From: Fictibacillus terranigra
GTDB taxonomy: Bacteria; Bacillota; Bacilli; Bacillales; Fictibacillaceae
Length of the DNA: 64,000 nucleotides
NCBI RefSeq assembly: GCF_030412265.1
Contig: NZ_JAUHLN010000004.1
Coordinates: 186,001 to 250,000, forward strand
Direction: 5' to 3'
This document shows, piece by piece, positions 24,122 through 32,939 of the stretch. Positions within the stretch are counted from its first letter, which is position 1; each line of letters starts with the position of its first letter. The notes below the pieces were generated by a model. The model was not told the origin of the DNA. It searched no databases and saw only the letters and a program-made list of their open reading frames with translations. The position numbers were made by a program, and so were the translations under genes.

Positions 24122-26179
24122 GTGCAACTGGAAGAACGGCCGGCCTTATTGTTGAATCAGCTTTCTGCACTTAACAGACCAACCATGTCGCAGCTTATGG
24201 ATCAGACCCATTTGACCAAGCGGCAGATTACGTACGATCTTGAAAAAATTAATGAATGGCTGAAGGATCGGAGTCTTCCTCCTATCTCTTATAAACGAAG
24301 AACATGGATTGAGGTTCCGGAACGAGTCATTGATTATGCGGGCAAGCAGTTAACGGGAGAGTCTTTTATTTTTACGGAAGAAGAAAGGCTTTATTCCATC
24401 TTTTTATTCCTGTTTATCAGAAAAGAGTATATCTCGTCTGCTCACTTTATCTCTCTCCTGAAGGTCAGTAAAAACACAGTAATTGCGGATGTGAAAAAGG
24501 CGAATGACAGGATCAGCCCGTTCCTTGTGAAAATTCATTACACAAGGGAACGGGGATACCACTTAAAGGGAACCGAGCTTGATAAAAGGGTCCTGTTAAT
24601 GAATCATTTAACCAGACTTTTTCAGAAGCCGTCGGGTAAAAAAATAATTGAATATCTCATAACAAAAGCAGGTTATGAGCTTAGAGTGGATGAAATAACC
24701 ACTCTTCTACAGTCGCTTGAACGGGATTTCAATCTTCAATTTGTGGAAGAACGCCTGCACCAGTTCGCTCATTTTCTACAATTCTATTATATCCGGCTTC
24801 TGGAAAAAAAGGTGGTCCGTCTTCATCCTGATGAGATTGAGATTCTTAAACAAGACAGGTTAATAGAAACAGCCAAACAAATCGTTCACCTATTAGAGCT
24901 GGATACCGTCGAATCAGAATTGGCCTACCTTGTCATTCAGCTATTAGGACTTTCATTGGGAAATGCATCTGCTGTACAGGATGATTATGATCTGCTGCTG
25001 CAAATATGTGAAAGGCTGGTCACAGACTTTGAATCCAAGGCCTGCATCTCATTTGAAGAAAAGAATACAGTCGTTGAAACACTCTATCAGCATCTGAAAC
25101 CCGCTTACTATCGGATGAAGTACCGAATACCCATCCACAATCCTTTGCTTATTCAGATCAGAGAAGAACACAGGGAACTATATACGATTGTAAAGGAACT
25201 GCTTGAGCCCGTTGAAATCCTTCTCAATATCTCTATACCCGAGGAAGAAGCAGGGTTTATTACCATCCATTTTGGAGCTTTGCTCGAAAAACCGAAGCAC
25301 ATTGCAGCTAGAAAAAAGAGAGCATGGGTGGTTTGTCCGAGTGGAATAAGTTCCTCACTGATGGTAAAGCACCAGCTCGAGTCCCTGTTTTCAGAGATCA
25401 CGATTGACCGTACGATGTCATTGCAGGAATTTAAAAAGGATCAGAGCTCCAATTTTGATCTTATTTTCTCGACTGTACAGCTTCCGACAAAAAAACGCTA
25501 TTTCCTTGTCAAACCGATCATGACGCCCGTTGAAAAAAGTACGCTTATCAATGATGTTTATCAATTTTTATTTGGGATCCAATATGAGCCGGTTTCAACA
25601 AAAGACATCCTTACTATTGTTGAAGGTTTTGGGGAGATCCATGATAAAGCAGGTTTGACCGAGGCTTTAAATCAATTTATGTTTCAAAAAAGGACCAACG
25701 TAAACAGGAGGAACAGTCCAGTGCTAAGTGACTTAATTACAAATGATACCATCCAATTTGCGGAACAGCTCCCAGACTGGGAGGAAGCGATAAAGGAGGC
25801 AGCCCAGCCGCTTCTTATTAAAGGGGTAATAGAGTCTTCCTACATTGATGCCATGATTGAAAATGTACACACCATGGGCCCTTATGTCATTTTGGGCCAA
25901 GAAATTGCTATTCCGCATGCACGCCCGGAAATGGGAGTGAATCAGGTAGGTATGAGTTTTCTTAAACTTGAGCGGCCAGTCTATTTTTTGAACGATGAGA
26001 AGCATCCTGTGTCCTTATTGTTCTGTATAGCTGCGATCGATAATACGACCCACTTGCAGGCTCTGTCACAGCTTACAAAACTTTTAAGCAATAAAGACAA
26101 TGTAAAAAGATTAAAAGCTATGAAAAACATAGATGAAATCATGGAGCTCATTCATGAATATTCCAAAGCGGTGCAGTAA
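24122..26179 (+). CDS. BglG-family PTS regulator with EIIB and EIIA domains
   Basis: A 685-residue MtlR/LicR-type activator. N-terminal HTH domains (about 1-160, MSQLMDQTHLTKRQITYDL and LLKVSKNTVIADVKKA) are followed by two PRD modules (about 180-395). An EIIB-like domain has Cys in VVCPSGISSSLMVKHQL near 405. A C-terminal EIIA domain of the fructose/mannitol/ascorbate type has its His in AIPHARPE near 599. Phosphorylation by HPr and the cognate EII sets its activity. GTG 24122 follows AGGAGGG by 8 bases. The operon encodes IIB and IIC but no separate IIA, so this IIA domain may also serve transport. Confidence 0.88.
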   Translation: MQLEERPALLLNQLSALNRPTMSQLMDQTHLTKRQITYDLEKINEWLKDRSLPPISYKRRTWIEVPERVIDYAGKQLTGESFIFTEEERLYSIFLFLFIRKEYISSAHFISLLKVSKNTVIADVKKANDRISPFLVKIHYTRERGYHLKGTELDKRVLLMNHLTRLFQKPSGKKIIEYLITKAGYELRVDEITTLLQSLERDFNLQFVEERLHQFAHFLQFYYIRLLEKKVVRLHPDEIEILKQDRLIETAKQIVHLLELDTVESELAYLVIQLLGLSLGNASAVQDDYDLLLQICERLVTDFESKACISFEEKNTVVETLYQHLKPAYYRMKYRIPIHNPLLIQIREEHRELYTIVKELLEPVEILLNISIPEEEAGFITIHFGALLEKPKHIAARKKRAWVVCPSGISSSLMVKHQLESLFSEITIDRTMSLQEFKKDQSSNFDLIFSTVQLPTKKRYFLVKPIMTPVEKSTLINDVYQFLFGIQYEPVSTKDILTIVEGFGEIHDKAGLTEALNQFMFQKRTNVNRRNSPVLSDLITNDTIQFAEQLPDWEEAIKEAAQPLLIKGVIESSYIDAMIENVHTMGPYVILGQEIAIPHARPEMGVNQVGMSFLKLERPVYFLNDEKHPVSLLFCIAAIDNTTHLQALSQLTKLLSNKDNVKRLKAMKNIDEIMELIHEYSKAVQ

Positions 26180-26197
26180 AAAAAGGAGGGACTGGAA

Positions 26198-26479
26198 ATG
26201 AAAATTTTAGCTATATGCGGTTCAGGTTTAGGAAGCAGTTTTATTCTTGAAATGAATGTTCAGGAAATTATTAACGAGCTGGGGGTGTCAGGTGTGGAGG
26301 TAAGCCATTCTGATTTAAGCTCTGCGACCCCTGACATGGCAGATCTATTTATCGCTGCCAGGGATATTGCGGAAAGTGCCACCCACTTGGGAGAGGTCGT
26401 TGTCATTGACAGCATTATTGATATGGATGGAATTCGAGAGAAACTAAGAGAAGAGTTTACCAAAAAAGGAATGCTCTAA
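26198..26479 (+). CDS. PTS subunit IIB, ascorbate (UlaB)-like
   Basis: A 93-residue IIB of the L-ascorbate/galactitol superfamily. The phosphorylated Cys is residue 7 in ILAICGSGLGSSFILEMNV, followed by SDLSSATPDMADLFIAARD and a C-terminal helix. It takes phosphate from an EIIA and gives it to the sugar carried by the IIC encoded next. It lies 18 bases after the regulator stop, with AAAGGAGG upstream, and 23 bases before IIC. The true sugar is uncertain because the family also covers non-ascorbate substrates. Confidence 0.88.
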   Translation: MKILAICGSGLGSSFILEMNVQEIINELGVSGVEVSHSDLSSATPDMADLFIAARDIAESATHLGEVVVIDSIIDMDGIREKLREEFTKKGML

Positions 26480-26502
26480 AGAGCCTGAAGGGGGAACTGG
26501 TC

Positions 26503-27873
26503 ATGGGTGAAAGATTTCTTAAATTGATGATGGATATTCTAAGTCAGCCTGCTGTTCTTGTTGCTTTGATTTCTTTGATTGGTCTGCTTCTTCAGAAAAA
26601 ACCAGCGAGTGAGGTTGTCAAAGGAACAACAAAGTCCTTTTTAGGATTTCTTGTTATTGCTGCAGGCGCAAATATCCTCGTTGGGGCACTCGATCCATTC
26701 GGAAAAATGTTTCAGGAAGCGTTTCATGTAAATGGTGTCGTGCCCAATAATGAAGCCATTGTAGCAATGGCATTGACAAAGTACGGATCGGCTACGGCGT
26801 TAATCATGTTTTTTGGAATGATTGCCAACATTCTCGTTGCCAGATTTACCAAATTAAAATATATCTTTCTCACAGGACATCACACATTATACATGGCTTG
26901 TATGATTGCCATTATATTGGTGGTTTCAGGGTTAAAAGGGATAGGGCTCATTGTTGTGGGTTCCATTGCCCTTGGTTTAACGATGGCAGTGTTCCCGGCG
27001 ATGACCCAGCCTTTTATGCGAAAAATAGTAGGAAACGATAATGTAGGATTCGGACACTTCTCTTCTCTTGGCTATATCCTGTCAGGATTGGTAGGAAAAG
27101 CAGTTGGAAAGGGATCTCGCTCTACAGAGAAAATCAATTTCCCTAAAGGCCTTGCTTTTCTTCGTGACAGTTCAGTCACTATTGCACTTACGATGACGGT
27201 TCTTTACTTGGTTATTGCCTTGTTTGCGGGCCCTTCCTATGTTGAGAAGGAATTAAGCAATGGAACACATTACCTTGTCTTCGCTGTCATTCAGGCGGTC
27301 ACATTTGCTGCCGGGGTGTTTGTGATCCTTTCCGGTGTTCGACTCGTATTGGCTGAAATTGTACCTGCTTTTAAAGGAATATCTACTAAACTCGTGCCAA
27401 ATTCCAAACCTGCACTTGATTGTCCAATTGTATTTCCTTATGCACCAAACGCGGTCTTAATAGGTTTTTTCTGCAGCTTTTTGGGCGGAATCGTAGGCAT
27501 GGCAATCTTGGGCTGGGCTGGTGCCGTAATCATATTGCCAGGAGTTGTCCCTCATTTCTTTACAGGGGCTACGGCAGGTGTATTCGGTAATGCTACCGGA
27601 GGTATACGCGGTGCGACCATTGGATCGTTTGCTAACGGTTTGCTTATTACATTTCTTCCTGTTTTCCTGCTTCCGGTACTTGGGGATCTTGGATTTGCGA
27701 ATACCACCTTCTCAGACAGCGACTTTGGGGGCGCTGGAATTATTTTAGGAAATGTGGCTGATTCGTTCGGGGCGACAGGTGTTACGGTCTTTGTGGCAGC
27801 CATGTTAGTGATTGCCGTTCTCTTCGGGTTACGAAAAAAACCGCAGCAAGAAAAGGAAGAGATTTCGGCTTAA
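26503..27873 (+). CDS. PTS subunit IIC, ascorbate (UlaA)-like
   Basis: A 456-residue membrane permease with about 11 helices and UlaA-family motifs: KGTTKSFLGFLVIAAGANIL near 40, LTGHHTLYMACMIAI near 125, VGFGHFSSLGYILSG near 182 and FPYAPNAVLIGF near 310. It moves the sugar while IIB phosphorylates it. The operon lacks the ula decarboxylase and epimerase genes that follow ulaABC in ascorbate users and instead continues into transketolase, which argues for a ketose or another substrate directly usable by transketolase. Confidence 0.88.
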   Translation: MGERFLKLMMDILSQPAVLVALISLIGLLLQKKPASEVVKGTTKSFLGFLVIAAGANILVGALDPFGKMFQEAFHVNGVVPNNEAIVAMALTKYGSATALIMFFGMIANILVARFTKLKYIFLTGHHTLYMACMIAIILVVSGLKGIGLIVVGSIALGLTMAVFPAMTQPFMRKIVGNDNVGFGHFSSLGYILSGLVGKAVGKGSRSTEKINFPKGLAFLRDSSVTIALTMTVLYLVIALFAGPSYVEKELSNGTHYLVFAVIQAVTFAAGVFVILSGVRLVLAEIVPAFKGISTKLVPNSKPALDCPIVFPYAPNAVLIGFFCSFLGGIVGMAILGWAGAVIILPGVVPHFFTGATAGVFGNATGGIRGATIGSFANGLLITFLPVFLLPVLGDLGFANTTFSDSDFGGAGIILGNVADSFGATGVTVFVAAMLVIAVLFGLRKKPQQEKEEISA

Positions 27874-27901
27874 AGCGAAGTGCTAATATGGGAGGTTTTC
27901 G

Positions 27902-28753
27902 ATGAGTCAAACGATTACTGAAATGGAACTCTTAAGAGATAAGATCCGTTTAAAAACGTTAAAGGAACTCCACCATCTGGGCTTTGGTCATTATGGGGGC
28001 AGCTTATCGATTGTTGAAACGCTGGCTGTGCTATATGGAGGCGTCATGAAGATTGACCGTGCCAACCCCAAGTGGGAGGAACGGGATTACTTTATCCTGT
28101 CAAAAGGCCACGGAGGCCCGGCATATTATGCGGCCTTAGCAATGAAGGGATTTTTCGCGGAAGAGGTGCTGTACACTCTAAATCAGAATGGGACATCGCT
28201 GCCCTCGCACCCTGATCGAAACCTGACACCGGGAGTCGATATGACAACAGGTTCACTTGGCCAGGGTATTTCTGTAGCGGTAGGGGTGGCTCTTTCTCAT
28301 AAACTGTCAGGCAAGTCGAATAGCACCTATTGCATTGTGGGTGACGGTGAATTAAACGAGGGGCAGTGCTGGGAGGCGTTTCAGTTTGCGGCGCATCACA
28401 AATTAAACCATCTTTCTGTTTTGGTAGATGATAATAAAAAGCAGCTCGACGGATTAACAAAGGATATCATCGATCCCATCGATTTTGCTGAAAAGTTTAA
28501 TGCCTTTGGATTCTATACCTTAAAAGTAGACGGAAGCTCCATTCCTGAAATTTACGATGCGATTAAGCTTGGAAAGTCGCAAATTGAAAAACCGGTTGCC
28601 ATTATATTAGACACGATAAAAGGCCAGGGCGTTCCATACCTTGAAACAAAAGCAGACAATCACCACATCCGTCCTAATGCTAAAGATGAAGCGGCCATAC
28701 TCGAAGCGATAGCAGAACTTGAGCGCAGTATGGAAAGGAGGATAACAGGATGA
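27902..28753 (+). CDS. Transketolase, N-terminal (TPP pyrophosphate-binding) subunit
   Basis: A 283-residue N-terminal half of a split transketolase. It has HHLGFGHYGGSLSIVETLAV at the active-site entrance, DYFILSKGHGGPAYYAAL, TTGSLGQGISVAVGVAL and the TPP-metal motif GDGELNEGQCWEAFQFAAHH near 147. Together with the next gene it makes one full enzyme that moves a two-carbon ketol unit between sugar phosphates. GGAGG precedes ATG 27902. It overlaps the partner gene by four bases. Split transketolases in sugar operons include the apulose-4-phosphate enzyme and others, so substrate should not be assumed to be xylulose-5-phosphate. Confidence 0.92.
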   Translation: MSQTITEMELLRDKIRLKTLKELHHLGFGHYGGSLSIVETLAVLYGGVMKIDRANPKWEERDYFILSKGHGGPAYYAALAMKGFFAEEVLYTLNQNGTSLPSHPDRNLTPGVDMTTGSLGQGISVAVGVALSHKLSGKSNSTYCIVGDGELNEGQCWEAFQFAAHHKLNHLSVLVDDNKKQLDGLTKDIIDPIDFAEKFNAFGFYTLKVDGSSIPEIYDAIKLGKSQIEKPVAIILDTIKGQGVPYLETKADNHHIRPNAKDEAAILEAIAELERSMERRITG

Positions 28754-29712
28754 TTGAATCAGCAGCTGCATTTTATGAAGTGGAAGAAGTTGAAATGAGG
28801 CAGGCATATGCCAGCACTCTGCTTGAGCTGGCAAAACAAAATCCAAACATCATTGCACTGGAAGCTGACCTCATGAGCTCGATCTCTACCAATAAAATTC
28901 AGGGGCAGATACCGGGGCAGCTGATCAACTGCGGCATCATGGAAGCCAACATGATGGGAGTAGCTGCCGGGCTCGCACTGACCGGAAAAATTCCTTTTCT
29001 CCATACATTTGCCCAGTTTGCAACCCGACGTGCCTTTGATCAGTTGTTTGTCTCAGGGGGATATGCACGGTTAAACCTGAAAATTTTGGGCTCTGATTCA
29101 GGGGTAACGGCGGAACACAATGGTGGAACACATATGGCATTTGAAGATATGGGACTCGTTCGTCTGATCCCGAATGCCGTTGTATACGAAGCAAGCGACT
29201 CAACCATGTTGTCCTATTTACTCCGTAAAATTTCCAGTGAATACGGTGTGCATTATATACGGACGATGAGGAAAGCAGCCGTGAAAATTTACAATTCCGG
29301 CGAGACTTTTGAAGAAGGAAAAGGAAAGATTCTCCGTGAAGGAGGAGATGTAACGATCATCGCCAGTGGGATCATGGTAGCCGAGGCTTTAAAGGCCGCA
29401 GATATCCTCCGCAATCATGGAGTACGGGCAACGGTGGCAGATATGTATTCCATAAAGCCGATCGATGAAGAGTTAATTATTAAGTTGGCAAGAAAAACGG
29501 GGGCAGTCGTAACCGCGGAAAACCACAATGTCATTGGAGGGCTGGGAAGTGCAGTGGCTGAAGTATTAAGTGAGCATTGTCCTACACCTTTGAGAAGGAT
29601 CGGCGTCAGGGAACAGTTTGGCCAGGTAGGTAAAACTGAATATTTGAAGGAAGTTTACAACCTGGCAGCCAAGAATATTGCCGAGGCTGTAAGAGAGTTA
29701 AAGCCGTATTAA
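28750..29712 (+). CDS. Transketolase, C-terminal (pyrimidine-binding) subunit
   Basis: A 320-residue C-terminal half. It has ALEADLMSS-type residues near 36, INCGIMEANMMGVAAGLAL with the catalytic Glu near 64, FLHTFAQFATRRAFDQLFVS, TAEHNGGTHMAFEDMGLVR and the C-terminal transketolase domain with TAENHNVIGGLGSAV near 256. The start overlaps the N-subunit stop (ATGA), so the two are made in equal amounts. It ends the PTS operon; a terminator follows at once. No other sugar enzyme is present, so the imported sugar phosphate may be the direct ketol donor or acceptor. Confidence 0.92.
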   Translation: MIESAAAFYEVEEVEMRQAYASTLLELAKQNPNIIALEADLMSSISTNKIQGQIPGQLINCGIMEANMMGVAAGLALTGKIPFLHTFAQFATRRAFDQLFVSGGYARLNLKILGSDSGVTAEHNGGTHMAFEDMGLVRLIPNAVVYEASDSTMLSYLLRKISSEYGVHYIRTMRKAAVKIYNSGETFEEGKGKILREGGDVTIIASGIMVAEALKAADILRNHGVRATVADMYSIKPIDEELIIKLARKTGAVVTAENHNVIGGLGSAVAEVLSEHCPTPLRRIGVREQFGQVGKTEYLKEVYNLAAKNIAEAVRELKPY

Positions 29713-29740
29713 AAGCAAACCCATAGGGTTTGCTTTTTTT
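29711..29740 (+). terminator. Terminator of the PTS-transketolase operon
   Basis: Perfect 11-bp stem AAAGCAAACCC/GGGTTTGCTTT with a 3-base loop and a long T run. Confidence 0.9.
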
Positions 29741-29897
29741 CATCACATCCACTACCGAGGATAAACGAAATCTTCTCCCAGTAAATAAGAATTTATTCCT
29801 AGATAGAAAAGGTAAAAAAAGTAAAAAAACTCACATTCAATTATTGGATATTTATGGAATAATAATACTTGTTTAATCCATAAAGGAGGGAATTAGA

Positions 29898-30500
29898 TTG
29901 AAAGTATTAAAAGCTATGCTAGTTTCAGTCAGCTTGTTTGCATTGTGCCTGACATACGTGCCGAAGCCGGCAGAAGCAGCTAAAGTGAAGGGGTTTGATT
30001 ACAAAGCAGGAGATATATTGATCACCAAATCCTATAACTCCTACAAATTGGTCGGTCATGCGGGAATTGTGCTGCCCGATGGAAAAAATGTTCTCTTTAC
30101 GAGCATGAGCTACAATAAAAAGCCTTATGTGTGGAGCATCAGCAAGTGGCTAGATCATTATGACACGACGAAGGTCGTTCGCCACAATAAAGCGTCTGTT
30201 GCAAACAAAGCAGCTCAAAATGCGTATGATAATTATTGGAAGAAAGGCGCGAAATATAAAAATAGTACATATAAGGTTTCAACTGATCCTACTAATCGAA
30301 AATATTTGTATTGTTCCGAGATCGTTTGGCAGGCTTATTATTATGGAGCTGGCGTTGATTATCAAATGAAAATGTATAACCATGGTACCGGAAAGGAAAT
30401 CTACGTAAGACCCTCTGTAGTAAAGCCGTATTTCTATGTGGACACAGAACTTCAAAAACATAATGGCTTTAAAACGGTGAAGAAGATCAATTGGAAGTAA
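29898..30500 (+). CDS. Secreted YiiX/YebB-like NlpC/P60 cysteine hydrolase
   Basis: A 200-residue secreted protein with a signal peptide ending PAEAA near 28, then a permuted papain-like (YiiX-type) domain. The catalytic His is in LVGHAGIVL near 54 and the Cys in YCSEIVWQAYYYGAG near 139. Such enzymes cleave amide bonds, often in the cell wall or in lipids. The actual substrate is unknown. AAAGGAGG precedes the TTG/ATG start region; ATG 29898 reads MKVLKAML. It stands alone and shares a bidirectional terminator with the convergent glucosaminidase gene. Confidence 0.8.
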   Translation: MKVLKAMLVSVSLFALCLTYVPKPAEAAKVKGFDYKAGDILITKSYNSYKLVGHAGIVLPDGKNVLFTSMSYNKKPYVWSISKWLDHYDTTKVVRHNKASVANKAAQNAYDNYWKKGAKYKNSTYKVSTDPTNRKYLYCSEIVWQAYYYGAGVDYQMKMYNHGTGKEIYVRPSVVKPYFYVDTELQKHNGFKTVKKINWK

Positions 30501-30502
30501 AT

Positions 30503-30533
30503 AAAAAAAGCAGACATTATGTCTGCTTTTTTT
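30503..30533. terminator. Bidirectional terminator
   Basis: AAAAAAAGCAGACA/TGTCTGCTTTTTTT perfect stem with a TTA loop, between two convergent genes. Confidence 0.9.
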
Positions 30534-32685
30534 ATTTACCGATGGTTTTGTAGGCGGGGATCTCCAGAATGAGTTTATAAGATGAGAGCAGTTTGTACAG
30601 GTTGTACATTTGGGTCGTCTGTTTGGAAGCCCAGCCGATATCTGTTGCATATTGATGAGTCGCCGTGCCGGTTAAAGACGCAGCCAGCGGATTCCATCTC
30701 ATTTTATAAAGAGTATCCTGTCCAGCCTGGATATAATCTTTGGAAATAAACTTTGCTCCGCCGATAATGGCGGCTCTAGGGGTAAACCAGCCTTCGTCGT
30801 AGGCGCGTTTGGCTCCCATGTTGATCGGGTCGCGGTCAACCGCTCCAATTCCATACATATTGTAAACGGTTTTGCCATTATAGACGACACCGGTTGCGAG
30901 TTTGGATTTTCCGTTCCCGGTTTCAAGCAAAGCATGGGAGATGAGGTAAATTTCATTTATTCCGTACGCTTTTCCAGCTTCAATAAAAGCATCGGCGTTT
31001 CCTTCCAAAATGCCCTTGCCTGCCAGAATCCTTTCATTGACTTCACTGTTATCTAAGCTCGCACTCTGAGAAAGTTTTAAAAATTGATAGGACTTAACCG
31101 GATCGTTTTTAAAATTGTTAACGTTCAGCAGGTATCTTACGTCCTCAGGGCTGGCATTGACCCATGTTTTATTGTAGATCACCTGATACCAGGTATAGCC
31201 GTCAGCGCCTTTAACCGTATTCACTATCTGAAGCTTTTCCCCGTTGCTGACATTGCCGACAACCCAGTATTGATCTCCTGCGCCGCCCCTGACACGCCAG
31301 CCGGTCCCATCCACCACCCCGGTGGTGCTGCTCGAAAGATCAAGCGCATCTTTACGGATAAACGTAGTGTACTTTTTATCGGTTTGCGGGTTCACTTTCA
31401 TCTGAATGGCGGCCATCTCATCCAGTGTCATTCCATAAGCTGTATTGGTGATCCCTGGATTGGTTTCTGCCTGAACCGCCAAGTAGGAAGTACTGACATA
31501 CCCGGTTTTTCCGCCGGCAGATACTTTGGCCCAGCCCTTGGCCTCCGAATGAACGGTGACAGGCGTGTTGTGTTTAAGTACGGCCATTATGGAATACGTC
31601 GTTGCAGGGCCAGAACGCATGTTAAGGCTCGAGTTTATTCCGACCTTAACAAACTTAGTCACTGTCTTTGCAGGTTCAGCTGGCTTGCTGGGCACTGGCT
31701 TCGCGGCAGAGAGATAGCTTGAATCCACATACCCGTTTTTATTGTTGGCCTTAATCTTAGCCCAGCCATTGGATTCGGAATAGACCGTTACTTGCAGGCC
31801 GTTCACAAGTTTAGTAATGATGGCTGCATTGGCCGAAGGGCTTTTTCTCAGATTTAGCTTATCGGATGATGATACTTTTACATATTTGGTTGCCGGTTTG
31901 GGAGCTGGCTTGGATGCACTAACCACCGGCTTCTTGGCAGATAGATACACGGAGCCGGCATACCCGTCCTTGCCATTGGCTTTGATTTTAGCCCACCCTT
32001 TCGACTCGGAATAGACCGTAACCGCTAAACCATTCTTTAGTTTTGTTACGATCGCTGATGTGGCAGAAGCACTTTTTCTCAGATTGAGAGTGTCTCCTGA
32101 CTTCACCATAACATATTTCGTAACGGTTTTCGGTTTAGCTGTATTTGGGGCAGCTGGAGGGTTGGAAGTGGACAAATAAGCTGAGCTGACATAGCCTGTT
32201 TTTCCACCGGCTGTGATTTTTGACCATCCCCCGGATTCAGAATAGAAGGTCACCTTTGTTCCTTTTGCTAATTTGGCGATGACCGCTGCACTTGAAGAGG
32301 CGCTTTTGCGCATATTTAATGTGCCCTGGCTTACTTTTACATATTTAATGGCCGTTTGTGGTTTCGCGGCGCTTATCGTTGTTTTAGCTGAAGGTTTGGT
32401 AATCAGATACTTGGAACTGACATAGCCATATTTCCCGTTGTACTTAAGCCTTGCCCATCCTTTGCTTTCTGAATAGACGATTACCTTGTTGCCTTTTACG
32501 AGCTTGGCGATAATGGCTGACTTTGTCGTTGCGCTTTTTCGCAAGTTCAGGCTTGAGCTTGCACTGACATTCACATACTTCGTTTTTAACTCCTGAGCGG
32601 ACACGGGTTTGGTATGTGTACTCTGGTATAAAGCGGCTGTGGTTAGTACGGCAAAACAAAACCCCGGAATTGCTAGCTTTTTCAT
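30532..32685 (-). CDS. Secreted N-acetylglucosaminidase with five SH3b repeats
   Basis: A 717-residue secreted autolysin. A signal peptide (1-30) precedes five SH3b domains (about 36-95, 113-170, 190-250, 268-330, 345-405), each with SLNLRKSA.../W(A/S)K...GYVSS.YLS and separated by Ala/Lys/Pro-rich linkers. The C-terminal GH73 N-acetylglucosaminidase has its catalytic Glu in SHALLETGNGKSKLA near 587. It cuts GlcNAc-MurNAc bonds in peptidoglycan, as LytD/LytG do. The repeats probably bind wall cross-bridges. The final repeat differs most (NMRSGPATTYSIM), so repeats 1-4 look recently duplicated. Confidence 0.9.
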   Translation of the reverse strand: MKKLAIPGFCFAVLTTAALYQSTHTKPVSAQELKTKYVNVSASSSLNLRKSATTKSAIIAKLVKGNKVIVYSESKGWARLKYNGKYGYVSSKYLITKPSAKTTISAAKPQTAIKYVKVSQGTLNMRKSASSSAAVIAKLAKGTKVTFYSESGGWSKITAGGKTGYVSSAYLSTSNPPAAPNTAKPKTVTKYVMVKSGDTLNLRKSASATSAIVTKLKNGLAVTVYSESKGWAKIKANGKDGYAGSVYLSAKKPVVSASKPAPKPATKYVKVSSSDKLNLRKSPSANAAIITKLVNGLQVTVYSESNGWAKIKANNKNGYVDSSYLSAAKPVPSKPAEPAKTVTKFVKVGINSSLNMRSGPATTYSIMAVLKHNTPVTVHSEAKGWAKVSAGGKTGYVSTSYLAVQAETNPGITNTAYGMTLDEMAAIQMKVNPQTDKKYTTFIRKDALDLSSSTTGVVDGTGWRVRGGAGDQYWVVGNVSNGEKLQIVNTVKGADGYTWYQVIYNKTWVNASPEDVRYLLNVNNFKNDPVKSYQFLKLSQSASLDNSEVNERILAGKGILEGNADAFIEAGKAYGINEIYLISHALLETGNGKSKLATGVVYNGKTVYNMYGIGAVDRDPINMGAKRAYDEGWFTPRAAIIGGAKFISKDYIQAGQDTLYKMRWNPLAASLTGTATHQYATDIGWASKQTTQMYNLYKLLSSYKLILEIPAYKTIGK

Positions 32686-32939
32686 CTCGATCTCCTCTGC
32701 ACATCATTCTAAAATCAAAATGCTTCACATTGTTTGATTCATAGATGTGTATCGGCCACTGGTACGAAATGTTTTATTACATTTAGTTAACAAATCGGAA
32801 AAATAGTTCTATTTACGCAGACGATTAACAAGGGATTCAAAGGGATTCTGGGGAATTAGTACCTAACAGATTATAGGCTCTAACAACTTCAGCATGGCAT
32901 TGCTTGTTTTCACTCTAAAAAAAGTGGGAGGAAGAATGG

